Shown here in pieces: positions 28,323-37,742 of a DNA stretch of 64,000 nucleotides (position 1 is its first letter; every line of letters begins with the position of its first letter). The stretch is from contig CP087563.1 of NCBI GenBank assembly GCA_020974905.1, positions 6,572,001-6,636,000 of the forward strand, given 5' to 3'. The translations under genes and the position numbers were made by a program. Below the pieces are notes generated by a model, which searched no databases, was not told the origin of the DNA, and worked only from the letters and a program-made list of their open reading frames with translations. The stretch comes from Planctomycetes bacterium syqfu. Lineage in GTDB: Bacteria; Planctomycetota; Phycisphaerae; Phycisphaerales; Phycisphaeraceae.

Positions 28323-29903
28323 TCAATCCATGCGGTAGAAATTCTTGGGATTGTAAATCATGTAAGCATCCATGGGTTCAAGCGGGGGGAGTTTGCAGTA
28401 GGTCTGCCCCTTATCGTCTTCCATGAACAGGCGGTAATACCAGGGCATGGGGGGATCACCTTGCGGACGCTTGCGCAAGGACTCTTCGCGCAGTTCATTG
28501 ACGATGGTGTTGACCCATTTGAGTTTGACCGCCTGGTCAGCAAATTCGTCCCAGTCACCGGTCTTGCGGTGGTCATACATCTGCTGTTTGAACTCTTCGA
28601 TACTCAGGCCCATCTTGGCAGCAACGGGTTGGGCTAAACGGCGTTCCCATTCCTTCATGGTTTTGACGGTTTGCTCGATATCGGTCATGTTGCCCCAGAC
28701 ACCTGCTGACATCTGGTGATGCATGATGATGGCATTGGGATAGGCATAGGAGTGATCCGCGAGAGTGGTGATGACTGCTGCCATCGAAGCTGCAAAGCTT
28801 TTGACAACGACATGCACCGGGGCGCTGGAGGACTCAATGGCTTTGACGATGCGATAGCCCTGCATGACCGAACCGCCGGGGCAGTTATCCATGACGATGA
28901 AGATCGGTTTGTCATTGGATTCGTTATTGAAAAAGTGAATGCGTTCACAGACGTAGTCTGCGGTGCCGGTGATGATCGGGCCGTTGAGCTTGATGCGACG
29001 GTCGGAGATGTAAAGCGTGCTGGTCTCTTTGTCGAAGGGATTATTGCGGTAGTCGATATCACCATCGAGTTGCATTTTCTGCTGCTCGTCGATGCTCTTG
29101 AGGCTGAGTTCACTTTGCGCCAATTGCAATTCAGTTTGCATGGCATTGGTTTTGATGTTGTTTTCAAGGGTCTGCGTCTGAAACTCAGCCTGCTTGACCG
29201 CCATTTCGAGCATGAGTTTGTCACGTTGATCTTCCAGGTCAGCAAACTTTTGTGAGTTGCGTGCCTTGTCGAGTTGGCGTTCGGTGGAAAGGCGTTCGAT
29301 CTGGGTTTTCATCTCAGCCAGTTCACGTTTGGCGCGGGCTTCGCGGAGTTGCATGAGTGTGTTGATCTCGGCGATCTCGGCTTTGAGATCAGCACTGTCA
29401 CGGTCCTGTTTGGCTTTTTCCAGTGACGAAATGGCTGAAAGTTCCTGCTTTTCCAGTTCCATCTTCAGCAGGGCGTTGGCCTGACGTTGCTTGGCAAGGG
29501 TGGCCTGCATCTGCAGACGTTCGTTTTCTTCCTTGAGTTCAGCGAGTTCTGCTTCGAGTTGCTTGGAACGCAGTTGCGCTTTGGCGGCCAGGAGTTTGGC
29601 TTCTTCGCGGATTTCGTCTGCTGGGTCGGACTTCTTTTCTGACTTGGCGGTTTGCGTTTCTTCCGTTTGAGTTTCCGGTTTGGCAACGGAGTTTTCTGCA
29701 GCTTGTTCAGTCATTTTGTCAGCAGCAACGCGATTGATATGTTCGACTTCATCTGCCGACTTTTCGGTCGGTTTGGCTTGCTCGGTTTCAGCAGCAACTT
29801 CGACTGCTTCGGCTGATTCCTGTGCCCAGAGGGTGTTGACGGGCATGAAAGATAGTGCTGCCATACCCAAGGCCACACTCAGTGAATGTCCCAGCTTTGT
29901 CAT
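28323..29903 (-). CDS. Exported ClpP-fold serine protease with long coiled coil
   Basis: 526 residues. A signal peptide (MTKLGHSLSV...LWAQ) is followed by an acidic region, then an unbroken coiled coil of about 200 residues (roughly 95-295), then a ClpP-like domain. DNCPGGSVMQGYRIVKAI matches the ClpP SPGGS segment. Ser373 (SFAASMAAV), His396 (IIMHHQM) and Asp450 (TGDWDEF) line up with the ClpP catalytic triad by motif and spacing. ClpP normally works in the cytoplasm with an ATPase; export excludes that, so this is likely a periplasmic protease with its own scaffold, in some ways closer in habit to SppA. AAGGAGA lies 7 nt before the ATG. Monocistronic. Confidence 0.8.
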   Translation of the reverse strand: MTKLGHSLSVALGMAALSFMPVNTLWAQESAEAVEVAAETEQAKPTEKSADEVEHINRVAADKMTEQAAENSVAKPETQTEETQTAKSEKKSDPADEIREEAKLLAAKAQLRSKQLEAELAELKEENERLQMQATLAKQRQANALLKMELEKQELSAISSLEKAKQDRDSADLKAEIAEINTLMQLREARAKRELAEMKTQIERLSTERQLDKARNSQKFADLEDQRDKLMLEMAVKQAEFQTQTLENNIKTNAMQTELQLAQSELSLKSIDEQQKMQLDGDIDYRNNPFDKETSTLYISDRRIKLNGPIITGTADYVCERIHFFNNESNDKPIFIVMDNCPGGSVMQGYRIVKAIESSSAPVHVVVKSFAASMAAVITTLADHSYAYPNAIIMHHQMSAGVWGNMTDIEQTVKTMKEWERRLAQPVAAKMGLSIEEFKQQMYDHRKTGDWDEFADQAVKLKWVNTIVNELREESLRKRPQGDPPMPWYYRLFMEDDKGQTYCKLPPLEPMDAYMIYNPKNFYRMD

Positions 29904-30167
29904 GTAAAGTCTCCTTGTGACTCAGTTGTTCAAGTCAATGTCCCGGTCCGTCCGTGATGACTTGTTTGATGCTTACTTAATATAGACACATCAGGTGGGA
30001 AAAAGTTTCATGTGTCGAATGGTTTTTTGATCGCAATTACATGATAACGCGTCCACGTGATGCAGCATTGCCAAAGTGACAGCGATTTATCGCAAATTGG
30101 GGAACTTTCCTGCGATATGCTGCGTTGGCAGTGGGGAAAGCAATGTCAGGCAATACGCATTAGCGTG

Positions 30168-31124
30168 TCAGTTCAGATTAAACGTCGCGTAGATTGGGGC
30201 GTGATCCGAACCTGCGAGTTTGGATTCGTCTGCGGGTAAGCCGGTTTTGGATTTGTCCAGATGCTTGATGAGTTCCGGGCCTGCCAGGATGTAGTCGATG
30301 GTGCTGCGGTAGGGCTTGTGCAGGTAGGTGATGCGTTTGTCTGCAGTCAGGTGGCTGTGTGTGTCTGTCAGGAACTTAGGGGATGCGAGCAGGTGTTGGA
30401 TGGTTTTGCTCTCGGGCGTGTCGTTGAAGTCCCCCATGATGGCGATCCAGTGATCAGGGTGTGCTTTGCGGGTCTGCTCCATGATCTGTCTTGCCATGGC
30501 AGCTTCAGCTAGTCGCCACTTGGCGGAGTCGGGGTCACCTGACGTGGAACGTTTACTCTTGAAGTGGACCAGGAAGACATCGAGAATTTGAGTGTCTGTG
30601 ACCTGTACGGTGACCTGCACCAGATCGCGGGCGAAGGACCATGTGCGTTTTTCGCCGGGGAGCGTGAGCGTACGGAATTTGTGGCTGGTGATACTGAGAA
30701 TCGGCAAGCGGCTCATCACGCCGATCTGAATGCCGCGGCCGGAGTTGGATTCGGTGGCACCAAAATACTTGTAACCACTCTCAGGCAGCAGGTCCATGGC
30801 CATGGCTCGGAGGATGTGATCGTTTTCCAGTTCGACACAACCGACCACATCTGCATCAATCTCCTTGATGATTTTGGCGACGGCTTCGATCTGCTCTCTG
30901 GGTTTGACGCGTGTGGATTCATCCTGCGTGTAAGGATCATCGTAAATGTCGAACATGTTCCAGAGATTGTAGGCAGCGAGTTTGAGCTGCTTTTGACTGG
31001 ATTGGGCTTGGAGTGTTGATGGTGCGAAAAACAGCGTGACCAGCAACAAACAAACCAGACGACTTGCCAGACGATCAGAACGATGCATGACGGTCCGTTT
31101 CGTGAAAAGGGAAAATAACTTCAT
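30168..31124 (-). CDS. Exported endonuclease/exonuclease/phosphatase-family protein
   Basis: 318 residues with an N-terminal signal sequence (VCLLLVTLFFAPSTLQAQ). The EEP fold motifs appear in order: KLAAYNLWNMFD, DVVGCVELEND (metal-binding Glu), VFLVHFKSK (catalytic His), IMGDFNDTP (Asp/Asn pair) and LAGSDHAPIYATF (final Asp-His). Members cut phosphodiester or phosphoester bonds in DNA, RNA, lipids or inositol phosphates; in the envelope it may scavenge nucleic acid or phosphate. It starts 9 nt after the asnB stop, so the two are likely one transcript. Confidence 0.88.
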   Translation of the reverse strand: MKLFSLFTKRTVMHRSDRLASRLVCLLLVTLFFAPSTLQAQSSQKQLKLAAYNLWNMFDIYDDPYTQDESTRVKPREQIEAVAKIIKEIDADVVGCVELENDHILRAMAMDLLPESGYKYFGATESNSGRGIQIGVMSRLPILSITSHKFRTLTLPGEKRTWSFARDLVQVTVQVTDTQILDVFLVHFKSKRSTSGDPDSAKWRLAEAAMARQIMEQTRKAHPDHWIAIMGDFNDTPESKTIQHLLASPKFLTDTHSHLTADKRITYLHKPYRSTIDYILAGPELIKHLDKSKTGLPADESKLAGSDHAPIYATFNLN

Positions 31125-31133
31125 GCCCGACGA

Positions 31134-33035
31134 TTATACCGTCTTTGCAGGCGGGGGCGGTGTCGGATGGTCGACCCACTGTTTCCAAATCGTTAATTCC
31201 AGCAGTGCGAAAAGTCGGTGAGTGTTGTCTGCCTGATCATTGACGTGCTCAGCAAGCAGACGTTGGGCAACGGTTTCATCCAGGCCCAGTGTCCCCAGTG
31301 TGCCGGATTTGAAGAGTGTTTCAGCCGGTTCACGCAGCTGGGTTTTAAACCAATGTCCGATCGGCAGGGCGAATCCCTGTTTGCGACGCTTGACGATTTC
31401 TTTTGGCAAGACCTGTGCAGCGATCTGTCGGAGCAGTCCCTTGGGTTGTCCCGAGGGCATGACCAGCGATGGGGGCAGGTGCGTTGCCAACTCGCAAACC
31501 CGTGAATCAAGCAGGGGACAGCGGACTTCAAGGCCGACTGCCATCGAAGCGCGGTCCACTTTGCGGAGCACTTCCATCGGCAGGTAATGCATCAAATCCC
31601 AACGCATCGCAGCATGCACCGGATCAGTGCCTTCAGGCCACTGGGGCATGGCGACATAGGGTTGGGCCGCATCATGATTCTTGATCCCCAACTCCTTGAT
31701 TTGTTCTTCATTGAACAGATGCATCATGCTCTTGTACTGTGTCGGAGCATCTTCCTGACGTGCTGCATCAATCAGACGTTTGACGCGGCTGACCGTGCTC
31801 TTGGGGTTGGTGGAGTTGAGCATGTCAGCAGGAACGTGCTTAAGCCACCAACGGTGTTTTTGCAGTAGTCGCATCGCGCGATAGCGGTCATACCCGCCAA
31901 AGAGTTCGTCACCACCATCGCCGGATAAGGCAACGCGCAGATGCTTACGGGTTTCCTTGCTCAGCCAATACGTTGGCAGGATCGAGCTATCCGCTGTGGG
32001 TTCACCATAGACACTAATCAGAAATTTCAAGTCACTGAAAACGTCATTGTCCGGGCTGGCATGCAACTCGGTGTGATCGGTACCGACATGCTGGGCAACC
32101 ATACGTGCCGCATCGGATTCATCGTATTCGACAACGGGCATTTTGACGCTGAAAGTTTTGAGTGGTCCCTGGCCGCGACGCATCAGTTCGTTGTGTGCGT
32201 AGTAGGTGACCAGTGATGAATCAATCCCACCGGAGAGAAACGCACCGAGGGGGACGTCCGCTTCAAGTCGGTAGTTGATCGCTTCGATGATGATGTTGGT
32301 GGTGTCATCAATGAGATTCAAATCCGAGCTGTGACGCGAGGGTTCAGGCGGTCGCCAGAACGGGTTGGTTTCATGTTTGCCGGACTTGTGGTCGACAATC
32401 ATGTAATGCCCGGGCATCAGTTCGTGAATGTCATCAAGCAGTGAGTCATAGCTGGTGTAACCCAATCGCAGGTACGTCAGCAGGGCGGATTGGTTGACCT
32501 TGGGGACACCACCAGCAACGGGGGTGAGCAGCGGTGGGATCTGGCTGGCAAAGCAAATGGCTTTACCCGTGTGTCGGATGAACAGCGGTTTTTGACCGAT
32601 ACGATCGCGTGCCAGCAGGAGTTTTTTCTTGCCATCATCCCAGAGTGCGAAGCTGAACATGCCACGCAGACGCTTGGTGAACTGCGGCCCCCATTGTCGG
32701 TAGGCAAAGAGCAGTACCTCGGTATCGCTGTGATCCGTCTGGAACTGGTGACCCAAATTTTCCAATTGCTCGCGGAGTTCACGGTGGTTGTAAATCTCAC
32801 CGTTGAAGACCACGGTCAACGTGCCACAACTGCCGGTGGCAGCGGCCTGCATGGGTTGCAAACCACCTTCCAGATCGATGATGGAAAGCCGTGTGTGACC
32901 AAACGCACACGGGCCGACCACGCGAATCTGTTCACCATCAGGCCCACGGTGACGGACATAATCCAAGAGATGATGGACGTCCTTATCAGAAGAACGCTGG
33001 TCATCAAATCGGAGAATGCCTGCAATGCCACACAT
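31134..33035 (-). CDS. asnB: Asparagine synthetase (glutamine-hydrolysing)
   Basis: 633 residues. MCGIAGILRF gives the N-terminal nucleophile Cys2 of the class II glutaminase; residues to about 210 form this domain (NGEIYNH, DTEVLL). The synthetase domain has the PP-loop FLSGGIDSSLV and ALSGDGGDELFGGYDRYRA. It makes asparagine from aspartate, glutamine and ATP; some relatives amidate other carboxylates during cell-surface sugar synthesis. It lies between aspS and the EEP gene on the same strand, separated from aspS by a nested palindromic repeat. Confidence 0.92.
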   Translation of the reverse strand: MCGIAGILRFDDQRSSDKDVHHLLDYVRHRGPDGEQIRVVGPCAFGHTRLSIIDLEGGLQPMQAAATGSCGTLTVVFNGEIYNHRELREQLENLGHQFQTDHSDTEVLLFAYRQWGPQFTKRLRGMFSFALWDDGKKKLLLARDRIGQKPLFIRHTGKAICFASQIPPLLTPVAGGVPKVNQSALLTYLRLGYTSYDSLLDDIHELMPGHYMIVDHKSGKHETNPFWRPPEPSRHSSDLNLIDDTTNIIIEAINYRLEADVPLGAFLSGGIDSSLVTYYAHNELMRRGQGPLKTFSVKMPVVEYDESDAARMVAQHVGTDHTELHASPDNDVFSDLKFLISVYGEPTADSSILPTYWLSKETRKHLRVALSGDGGDELFGGYDRYRAMRLLQKHRWWLKHVPADMLNSTNPKSTVSRVKRLIDAARQEDAPTQYKSMMHLFNEEQIKELGIKNHDAAQPYVAMPQWPEGTDPVHAAMRWDLMHYLPMEVLRKVDRASMAVGLEVRCPLLDSRVCELATHLPPSLVMPSGQPKGLLRQIAAQVLPKEIVKRRKQGFALPIGHWFKTQLREPAETLFKSGTLGTLGLDETVAQRLLAEHVNDQADNTHRLFALLELTIWKQWVDHPTPPPPAKTV

Positions 33036-33042
33036 ATTAATT

Positions 33043-33154
33043 CAGGGAGTAGTGAATAGGGAGTAGGGAATAGGGCAAGGCAGTTTCAAGTTCAGCATCA
33101 TCTTTAAAAAATGCTGTCTTGAACTACTCCCTAATCACTACTCCCTACTCCCTG
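33043..33154. repeat. Nested inverted repeat between aspS and asnB
   Basis: Outer arms are GGGAGTAGTGAATAGGGAG-type units (33044-33068) against CTACTCCCTAATCACTAC-type units (33124-33154). Inside is a hairpin TTCAAG..CAGCAT / ATGCTG..CTTGAA (33085-33122). The element fills the whole gap. Confidence 0.75.
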
Positions 33155-33157
33155 CTT

Positions 33158-34939
33158 TTATCCTTTCACCGCATCGGCTTTGATGGACGGGGCCAGACGC
33201 AGGTGCAATTCCTGGAGTTGTGCCGGGTCGACTTCCGATGGTGCCATGGTCATCAAGTCCACGCCGTTCTGGGTCTTGGGGAAGGCGATGACGTCGCGGA
33301 TGTTGGTGGTGTTTTCCAGGTGCATGACCGTACGGTCTAAGCCCAGTGCGATACCACCATGCGGCGGAGCACCAAAACGCAGTGCATCAAGCAGGAAGCC
33401 AAACTTGACCTTGGCATCTTCCTCGCTGATCCCCAGCAGACTGAAGACCTTGGATTGCGTGTTCTTGTCGTGAATACGGATTGAGCCACCGCCGACTTCC
33501 GAGCCGTTGAGAATGATGTCATAGGCAAGCGAACGAACCTTTGCCGGATCGCTGTCGAGCAGATGCATGTCTTCGGGGTTGGGGGCGGTGAAGGGGTGAT
33601 GCAAGGAATCGTAACGGTTTTCGTCTTCGTTGAATTCGACCAGCGGGAAGTCAACAACCCACAGCCATTCCCATTGACCGGGCTTGATCATGTCCAACTG
33701 GTGAGCGATCTTGACGCGGAGTTCACCAAGCACACGGTGAACTACGGTGGACTTTTTGTCAACGCCGAAGCAGATCAGGTCGCCATCCTGAGCTTCCATC
33801 TTGGCGATGAGTTCGTCGGTGATGGGTTCGAGGAACTTGGCGATACCGGTTGCCAGTTTGCCGCCTTCGACCTTGGTGACAGGCAAGCCGCCAGCACCGA
33901 ACTGCTTGACCCATTCAGCCAAAGCGTCGGTTTCCTTGCGACTCATGCTTGCACCGCCGGGGACGCGGATGGCCTTGACCAAACCACCATCGGCGATGGC
34001 ACCCTTGAAGACTTTAAAGTCGGTCTTTTCTGCCAGGTCGGAGATGTTGACTAACTCCATGCCGAAGCGAAGGTCCGGGCGATCCGAACCAAAACGGTCC
34101 ATGGCTTCGGCGTAGGGCATCCGTTTAAGCTTGGGCACGTCGACATCCAGAATGTCTTTCCAGAGCTTGCGACAGAGGTTTTCGATGCAGTCCATCACAT
34201 CGTCCTGATTGACGAAGGACATTTCAACGTCCAACTGTGTGAACTCGGCCTGACGGTCTGCACGCGGGTCTTCATCACGGAAGCAGCGTGCGATCTGGAA
34301 ATAGCGTTCCATGCCAGCGACCATCAGGATCTGCTTGAACAACTGTGGACTCTGGGGCAGGGCGTAGAAGCTGGATTCCTGCAAACGCGAGGGGACCAAA
34401 AAGTCACGTGCACCTTCGGGTGTGCTCTTGCACAGGAAGGGCGTTTCGATTTCCAGAAATTCATTTTCGTCAAAGTAGTCACGCATGAGCTTGGTCACGC
34501 GGTGACGGGTCTTGAGAATCTTCTGCATACGCTGCTGACGCAGGTCAATGAAGCGGTAACGCAGACGGGTTTCCTCGCCAACCTTGGGAGCTTCGTCAGG
34601 GGTGAAGGGCGGGGTGTCGACCTTGTTGAGAATCTCCAGTTCGGTGGCTTCAATTTCGATATCACCGGTGGCCAGCTTGGGGTTGGCCATACCTTCTTCA
34701 CGGGCGATGCAGGTACCCTTGACCCAGATCACGTCTTCATTACGCAGACGATCGGCATTGGCGTGGAGCTTCTCGTCGGAGGGACGGAAAACCAGTTGCG
34801 TAATGCCCTTGCGGTCACGGATGTCGATGAAGATCACCCCGCCGTGGTCGCGGTACTTGTTGACCCAACCCGCCAGGGCAACGGTCTGGTTAACGTGTTC
34901 GGAGCGCAATTCCCCGCAGTGGTGCGTGCGTGCCTGCAT
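33158..34939 (-). CDS. aspS: Aspartyl-tRNA synthetase
   Basis: 593 residues from ATG 34939; the open frame begins at a GTG at 34957, but GAAGGA then sits correctly for the ATG. Domains: N-terminal OB fold for the anticodon (about 1-105), class II core with GAD insertion. ALPQSPQLFKQILMVAGMERYFQIARCFRDEDPRADRQ-type motif 2 is intact (FRDED) and GLDRTVMHL is motif 3. Residues His32 (YRDHGG) and Gly83 (REEGMANP) match the pair found in non-discriminating bacterial AspRS, which also charges tRNA-Asn with aspartate for later amidation. That specificity is inference. Confidence 0.95.
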   Translation of the reverse strand: MQARTHHCGELRSEHVNQTVALAGWVNKYRDHGGVIFIDIRDRKGITQLVFRPSDEKLHANADRLRNEDVIWVKGTCIAREEGMANPKLATGDIEIEATELEILNKVDTPPFTPDEAPKVGEETRLRYRFIDLRQQRMQKILKTRHRVTKLMRDYFDENEFLEIETPFLCKSTPEGARDFLVPSRLQESSFYALPQSPQLFKQILMVAGMERYFQIARCFRDEDPRADRQAEFTQLDVEMSFVNQDDVMDCIENLCRKLWKDILDVDVPKLKRMPYAEAMDRFGSDRPDLRFGMELVNISDLAEKTDFKVFKGAIADGGLVKAIRVPGGASMSRKETDALAEWVKQFGAGGLPVTKVEGGKLATGIAKFLEPITDELIAKMEAQDGDLICFGVDKKSTVVHRVLGELRVKIAHQLDMIKPGQWEWLWVVDFPLVEFNEDENRYDSLHHPFTAPNPEDMHLLDSDPAKVRSLAYDIILNGSEVGGGSIRIHDKNTQSKVFSLLGISEEDAKVKFGFLLDALRFGAPPHGGIALGLDRTVMHLENTTNIRDVIAFPKTQNGVDLMTMAPSEVDPAQLQELHLRLAPSIKADAVKG

Positions 34940-35070
34940 ATGTGTGTATTCCTTCACAGGTGTTATTCAAAATTCACAGTTTCAAAGAGCGACAATGATA
35001 ACAGGTCGAAATGGGTATTTCGAATCAACAGGCTGGAATATGAAAACAGAAATGAGTTATGATGCTCAAC

Positions 35071-35919
35071 ATGCTGCTGATTGGTTCGACATCGATTCTT
35101 GGTTACCACATGGTCAGACTTGGCGACAAGCGTGTCGTACCAGTCTGTCATATCAATTCTGACGCATGGGCACGCAGGTCGGTTCGGGTTGACCTGGACA
35201 ATCCTGGCGCGTTGGGTGCTGTGGTCAAAACCTATGGTCCGCAACCGTTGGTCTACGCTCATGCGGTGTGCAATGTCAATAAATGTGAGCAGAATGCGGA
35301 TTGGGCGTGGGAAGTCAACGTTGAGAATCTCAAGCGATTTCTCGAAAACCTGCCCAAGGATCGGCGGCTGGTCTATCTCTCATCAGATCATGTTTTCGGG
35401 CAGGGTGGTCTGTGTGATGAATTGACCATCCCCCAACCTATCAGTGTCTATGGTCAGACGCGCATTGCAGCAGAAAAACTCGTCCTTGCCCGTCCCAACA
35501 GCATGGTGATCCGTGCCTCGTTGGCGTTGGGCGATTCACATGACGGGCGCAGTGGTCACTGGAATTGGCTCAATCACCGGCTGGGTAAGGAACTGCCGGT
35601 GACGATCATCACTGATGAAGCCCGCACCACCATCTGGGCGCCTGAGGCTGCCTGGCGGATCATGAAACTGGCCAACAGTCGCGTCAACGGCATGGTGCAT
35701 CTATCCAACGATTTTTACATCTCGCGTGAACAGTTGGCCATCGAACTCTGTGAAATCGGGAAGCTCAAGAAACAACTCAAGTACGATCAGCGTGCCAACC
35801 AGACCTACCCCCATTTGGGGCAGGTCCAGTTGGTCAGTCGCCGACATGAAGGCCGTCTGTTGATCAACCCCTTGAAACAGTTGGCACTTCACGTTCAATC
35901 GGAATGTTCCATCGTTTGA
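35071..35919 (+). CDS. RmlD-like sugar-nucleotide reductase
   Basis: 282 residues from ATG 35071 (an ATG at 35059 is possible). MLLIGSTSILG is the Rossmann loop at the N-terminus, VYAHAVCNVNKCEQNADWAWEVNVEN and YLSSDHVF are standard for the RmlD_sub_bind family (dTDP-4-dehydrorhamnose reductase relatives). The catalytic Tyr-x-x-x-Lys reads YGQTR, with Arg in place of Lys. It probably reduces or only binds a nucleotide sugar; exact substrate unknown. It is divergent from aspS. A TATGAT sequence 7 nt before the chosen ATG may be another near-leaderless promoter, but no good -35 accompanies it. Confidence 0.7.
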   Translation: MLLIGSTSILGYHMVRLGDKRVVPVCHINSDAWARRSVRVDLDNPGALGAVVKTYGPQPLVYAHAVCNVNKCEQNADWAWEVNVENLKRFLENLPKDRRLVYLSSDHVFGQGGLCDELTIPQPISVYGQTRIAAEKLVLARPNSMVIRASLALGDSHDGRSGHWNWLNHRLGKELPVTIITDEARTTIWAPEAAWRIMKLANSRVNGMVHLSNDFYISREQLAIELCEIGKLKKQLKYDQRANQTYPHLGQVQLVSRRHEGRLLINPLKQLALHVQSECSIV

Positions 35920-35969
35920 CAGAATCGTTTTAAATCGTGATGCATCTGCCCGGAAAGGGTGTTGGTGGG

Positions 35970-36188
35970 TTAGTCGGGTAAGCTTGGTGCAGCGCCTTGG
36001 GCGTACTCGTATCGGTGGTAGAGCTTCTTGAGCGGTTTAGGGACCGTTTCAAAACAAGTCGGGCAAATCTTGTCTGTACGTGGCACGCGGCTGCGTGTCT
36101 TGTTCATTGAGTAGCAGACTTCCTGTAACACTTTGCCACACGATTGGCAGCAGTGGTTGGGGATATTCATGCATGAGGTGCGGGTCAT
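35970..36188 (-). CDS. Small CxxC zinc-binding protein
   Basis: 72 residues from ATG 36188, with GGAG 7 nt upstream. HCCQSCGKVL and ICPTCFETV provide two Cys pairs 25-30 residues apart, a zinc-ribbon pattern. The section between them is basic (MNKTRSRVPRTDK), so RNA or DNA binding is possible. No family recognised. The strong ribosome-binding site and clean motif argue that it is a real gene; the open frame extends 33 residues further upstream without support. Confidence 0.55.
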   Translation of the reverse strand: MTRTSCMNIPNHCCQSCGKVLQEVCYSMNKTRSRVPRTDKICPTCFETVPKPLKKLYHRYEYAQGAAPSLPD

Positions 36189-36475
36189 GTCTTTCTCCGT
36201 ATATCCATCACACAATGAAAGCCTGGGACAGCAAAACGCCATGGCCCGTCGTCCGTGTGAAGGCGTTGACTCAATCCTTCGAGTCAACCAGTTTTTACTT
36301 GTCAGTCAATCCATGGTCTGGCGGGTTGGTTAAGCCTGATCGTCCTGACGGACATGGGGGGCAGGCTTGCCAGCATTGGCTCACGTATGGGTAATATACC
36401 TGATACCGGGGTGGTTGGGCAACCGCATATTACTAAATGGTAACATACAACTCAGTACATTGGTTGCAGAGAAAT

Positions 36476-37498
36476 TTACCTTTTGAGTAAATTTTTGATC
36501 ACTTCGCCTGGATTCTCAGCACCGCAGACCACGCTACTCACCGCAATCCCCTGAACACCGGTATCAACCAACTCCGGCAAGTTCTCCGGGGTGATCCCAC
36601 CAATCGCCAGATGTGGGAGCTTGTCCCACTGTCGATATTCACGCAGATAGTCCGGCCCAACGATCACCGGCTTGTGCTTGGTCGTCGTCGGAAACATGGG
36701 CCCAATGCCACAGTAATCCGCACCATCAATATGGGCTTGCTGAGCCTGCGATAATGCACTGGTACTCACACCAATGAGCAATTGCTGACCCACCAGCTTA
36801 CGGACTTCCTTGCAGGGCAGGTCACCTTGCCCCAGATGCACACCATCGGCACCAGCAAGCATCGCGATATCCGGCCGGTCGTTGATAATCACGCTGACAC
36901 CCGCTTGATGACATTGCTCGACAAGCCAGCTTGCCCGATCCAGCAATTCGCCGCCTTCCAGTGATTTTTCTCGCAACTGAATGCAGTCACCGCCACCGTC
37001 GATCACAGCCTTGGCAACCGTATGCCAATCACCGTTGGGGCAGAGACTCTCGCTGATCAGAACGCAGAGTTGCCATTGCTGACGTGTCGTCATGTCCAGA
37101 CGTTGAGTCAGTTGCTGTTCAATGGTGTAACCGCGGTAACGCAACTGCTCAATCATCGCTGGAGCAGGGCAACTGGGTAATGTCTTGGCATACTCTTCCA
37201 TCGCCCGCAGCGCTTCGGACAGTCGCTTGCCAGCAGCGATCACCACCTCATTGACCGAAGCCCGTGACGTCTCCGTCGGTAACGTGATCTGCGTCCCCAC
37301 GTCATTGGGGGTATCCCGATACAACGGCAACTCCACCGGTATCGCTTTGACCGCATCTGCAAAATCATGTCGCAGTGATTTGATCGACTCAGATAGCGCA
37401 GCATCATCCAACAAAAACCGCGCAGCCTCCTCCATCACCCGCATCGCTTCACGCGCACGGTTGCAATTGGCATCAATGATTCGGGCGACGGGTTTCAT
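36476..37498 (-). CDS. thiE: ThiD2-ThiE fusion, thiamine phosphate synthase
   Basis: 340 residues. The first 125 (MKPVARIIDANCNRAREAMRV-type start, RHDF, SRASVNEVV, LSEALRAMEEYAK) match the ThiD2 domain described as a monofunctional HMP-phosphate kinase. Residues about 145-340 are ThiE: CIQLREKSL, IINDRPDIAMLAGADGVHLGQGDLP, GVSTSAL, YCGIGPMFPTTTK and IGGITPEN. Together they would phosphorylate HMP-P and couple HMP-PP to the thiazole phosphate, giving thiamine phosphate. No TPP riboswitch is seen upstream; instead a nested repeat fills the gap to the LAB_N gene. Confidence 0.92.
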   Translation of the reverse strand: MKPVARIIDANCNRAREAMRVMEEAARFLLDDAALSESIKSLRHDFADAVKAIPVELPLYRDTPNDVGTQITLPTETSRASVNEVVIAAGKRLSEALRAMEEYAKTLPSCPAPAMIEQLRYRGYTIEQQLTQRLDMTTRQQWQLCVLISESLCPNGDWHTVAKAVIDGGGDCIQLREKSLEGGELLDRASWLVEQCHQAGVSVIINDRPDIAMLAGADGVHLGQGDLPCKEVRKLVGQQLLIGVSTSALSQAQQAHIDGADYCGIGPMFPTTTKHKPVIVGPDYLREYRQWDKLPHLAIGGITPENLPELVDTGVQGIAVSSVVCGAENPGEVIKNLLKR

Positions 37499-37552
37499 GG
37501 CAATGTGGCTCTCAATCTTGCAGATTTAGATAAGCGATGGGGGATAAGAATT

Positions 37553-37717
37553 TTAACCACAGATGAACACAGATACACACAGATGAGAAACCAGACTTTG
37601 AGCACCAGATGTCAATCTGGTGCAGGTCACTTGATCGAATACACGACCTGCACCGCATTGACATGCGGTGCTCAGATCAAATTGTTCTTGCCTTTATCTG
37701 TGTGCATCTGTGGTTAA
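37553..37717. repeat. Nested inverted repeat, ACAGAT family copy 1
   Basis: Outer arms: TTAACCACAGATGAACACAG (37553 on) against TTATCTGTGTGCATCTGTGG (to 37717). Inner arms 37600-37628 and 37645-37673 pair with each other, and each also folds by itself (ACCAGAtgtcaATCTGGT and ACCGCAttgacATGCGGT). The same outer arms recur at 50061-50267 around a different core. Confidence 0.8.
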
Positions 37718-37742
37718 TTTGTCTTGGCATCCAAAGACGAAC

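Noticed and set aside
37499-37742. Possible TPP riboswitch before thiE
   Set aside because: The gap is filled by the nested ACAGAT repeat; no THI-box core such as CTGAGA with its partner helix was found.
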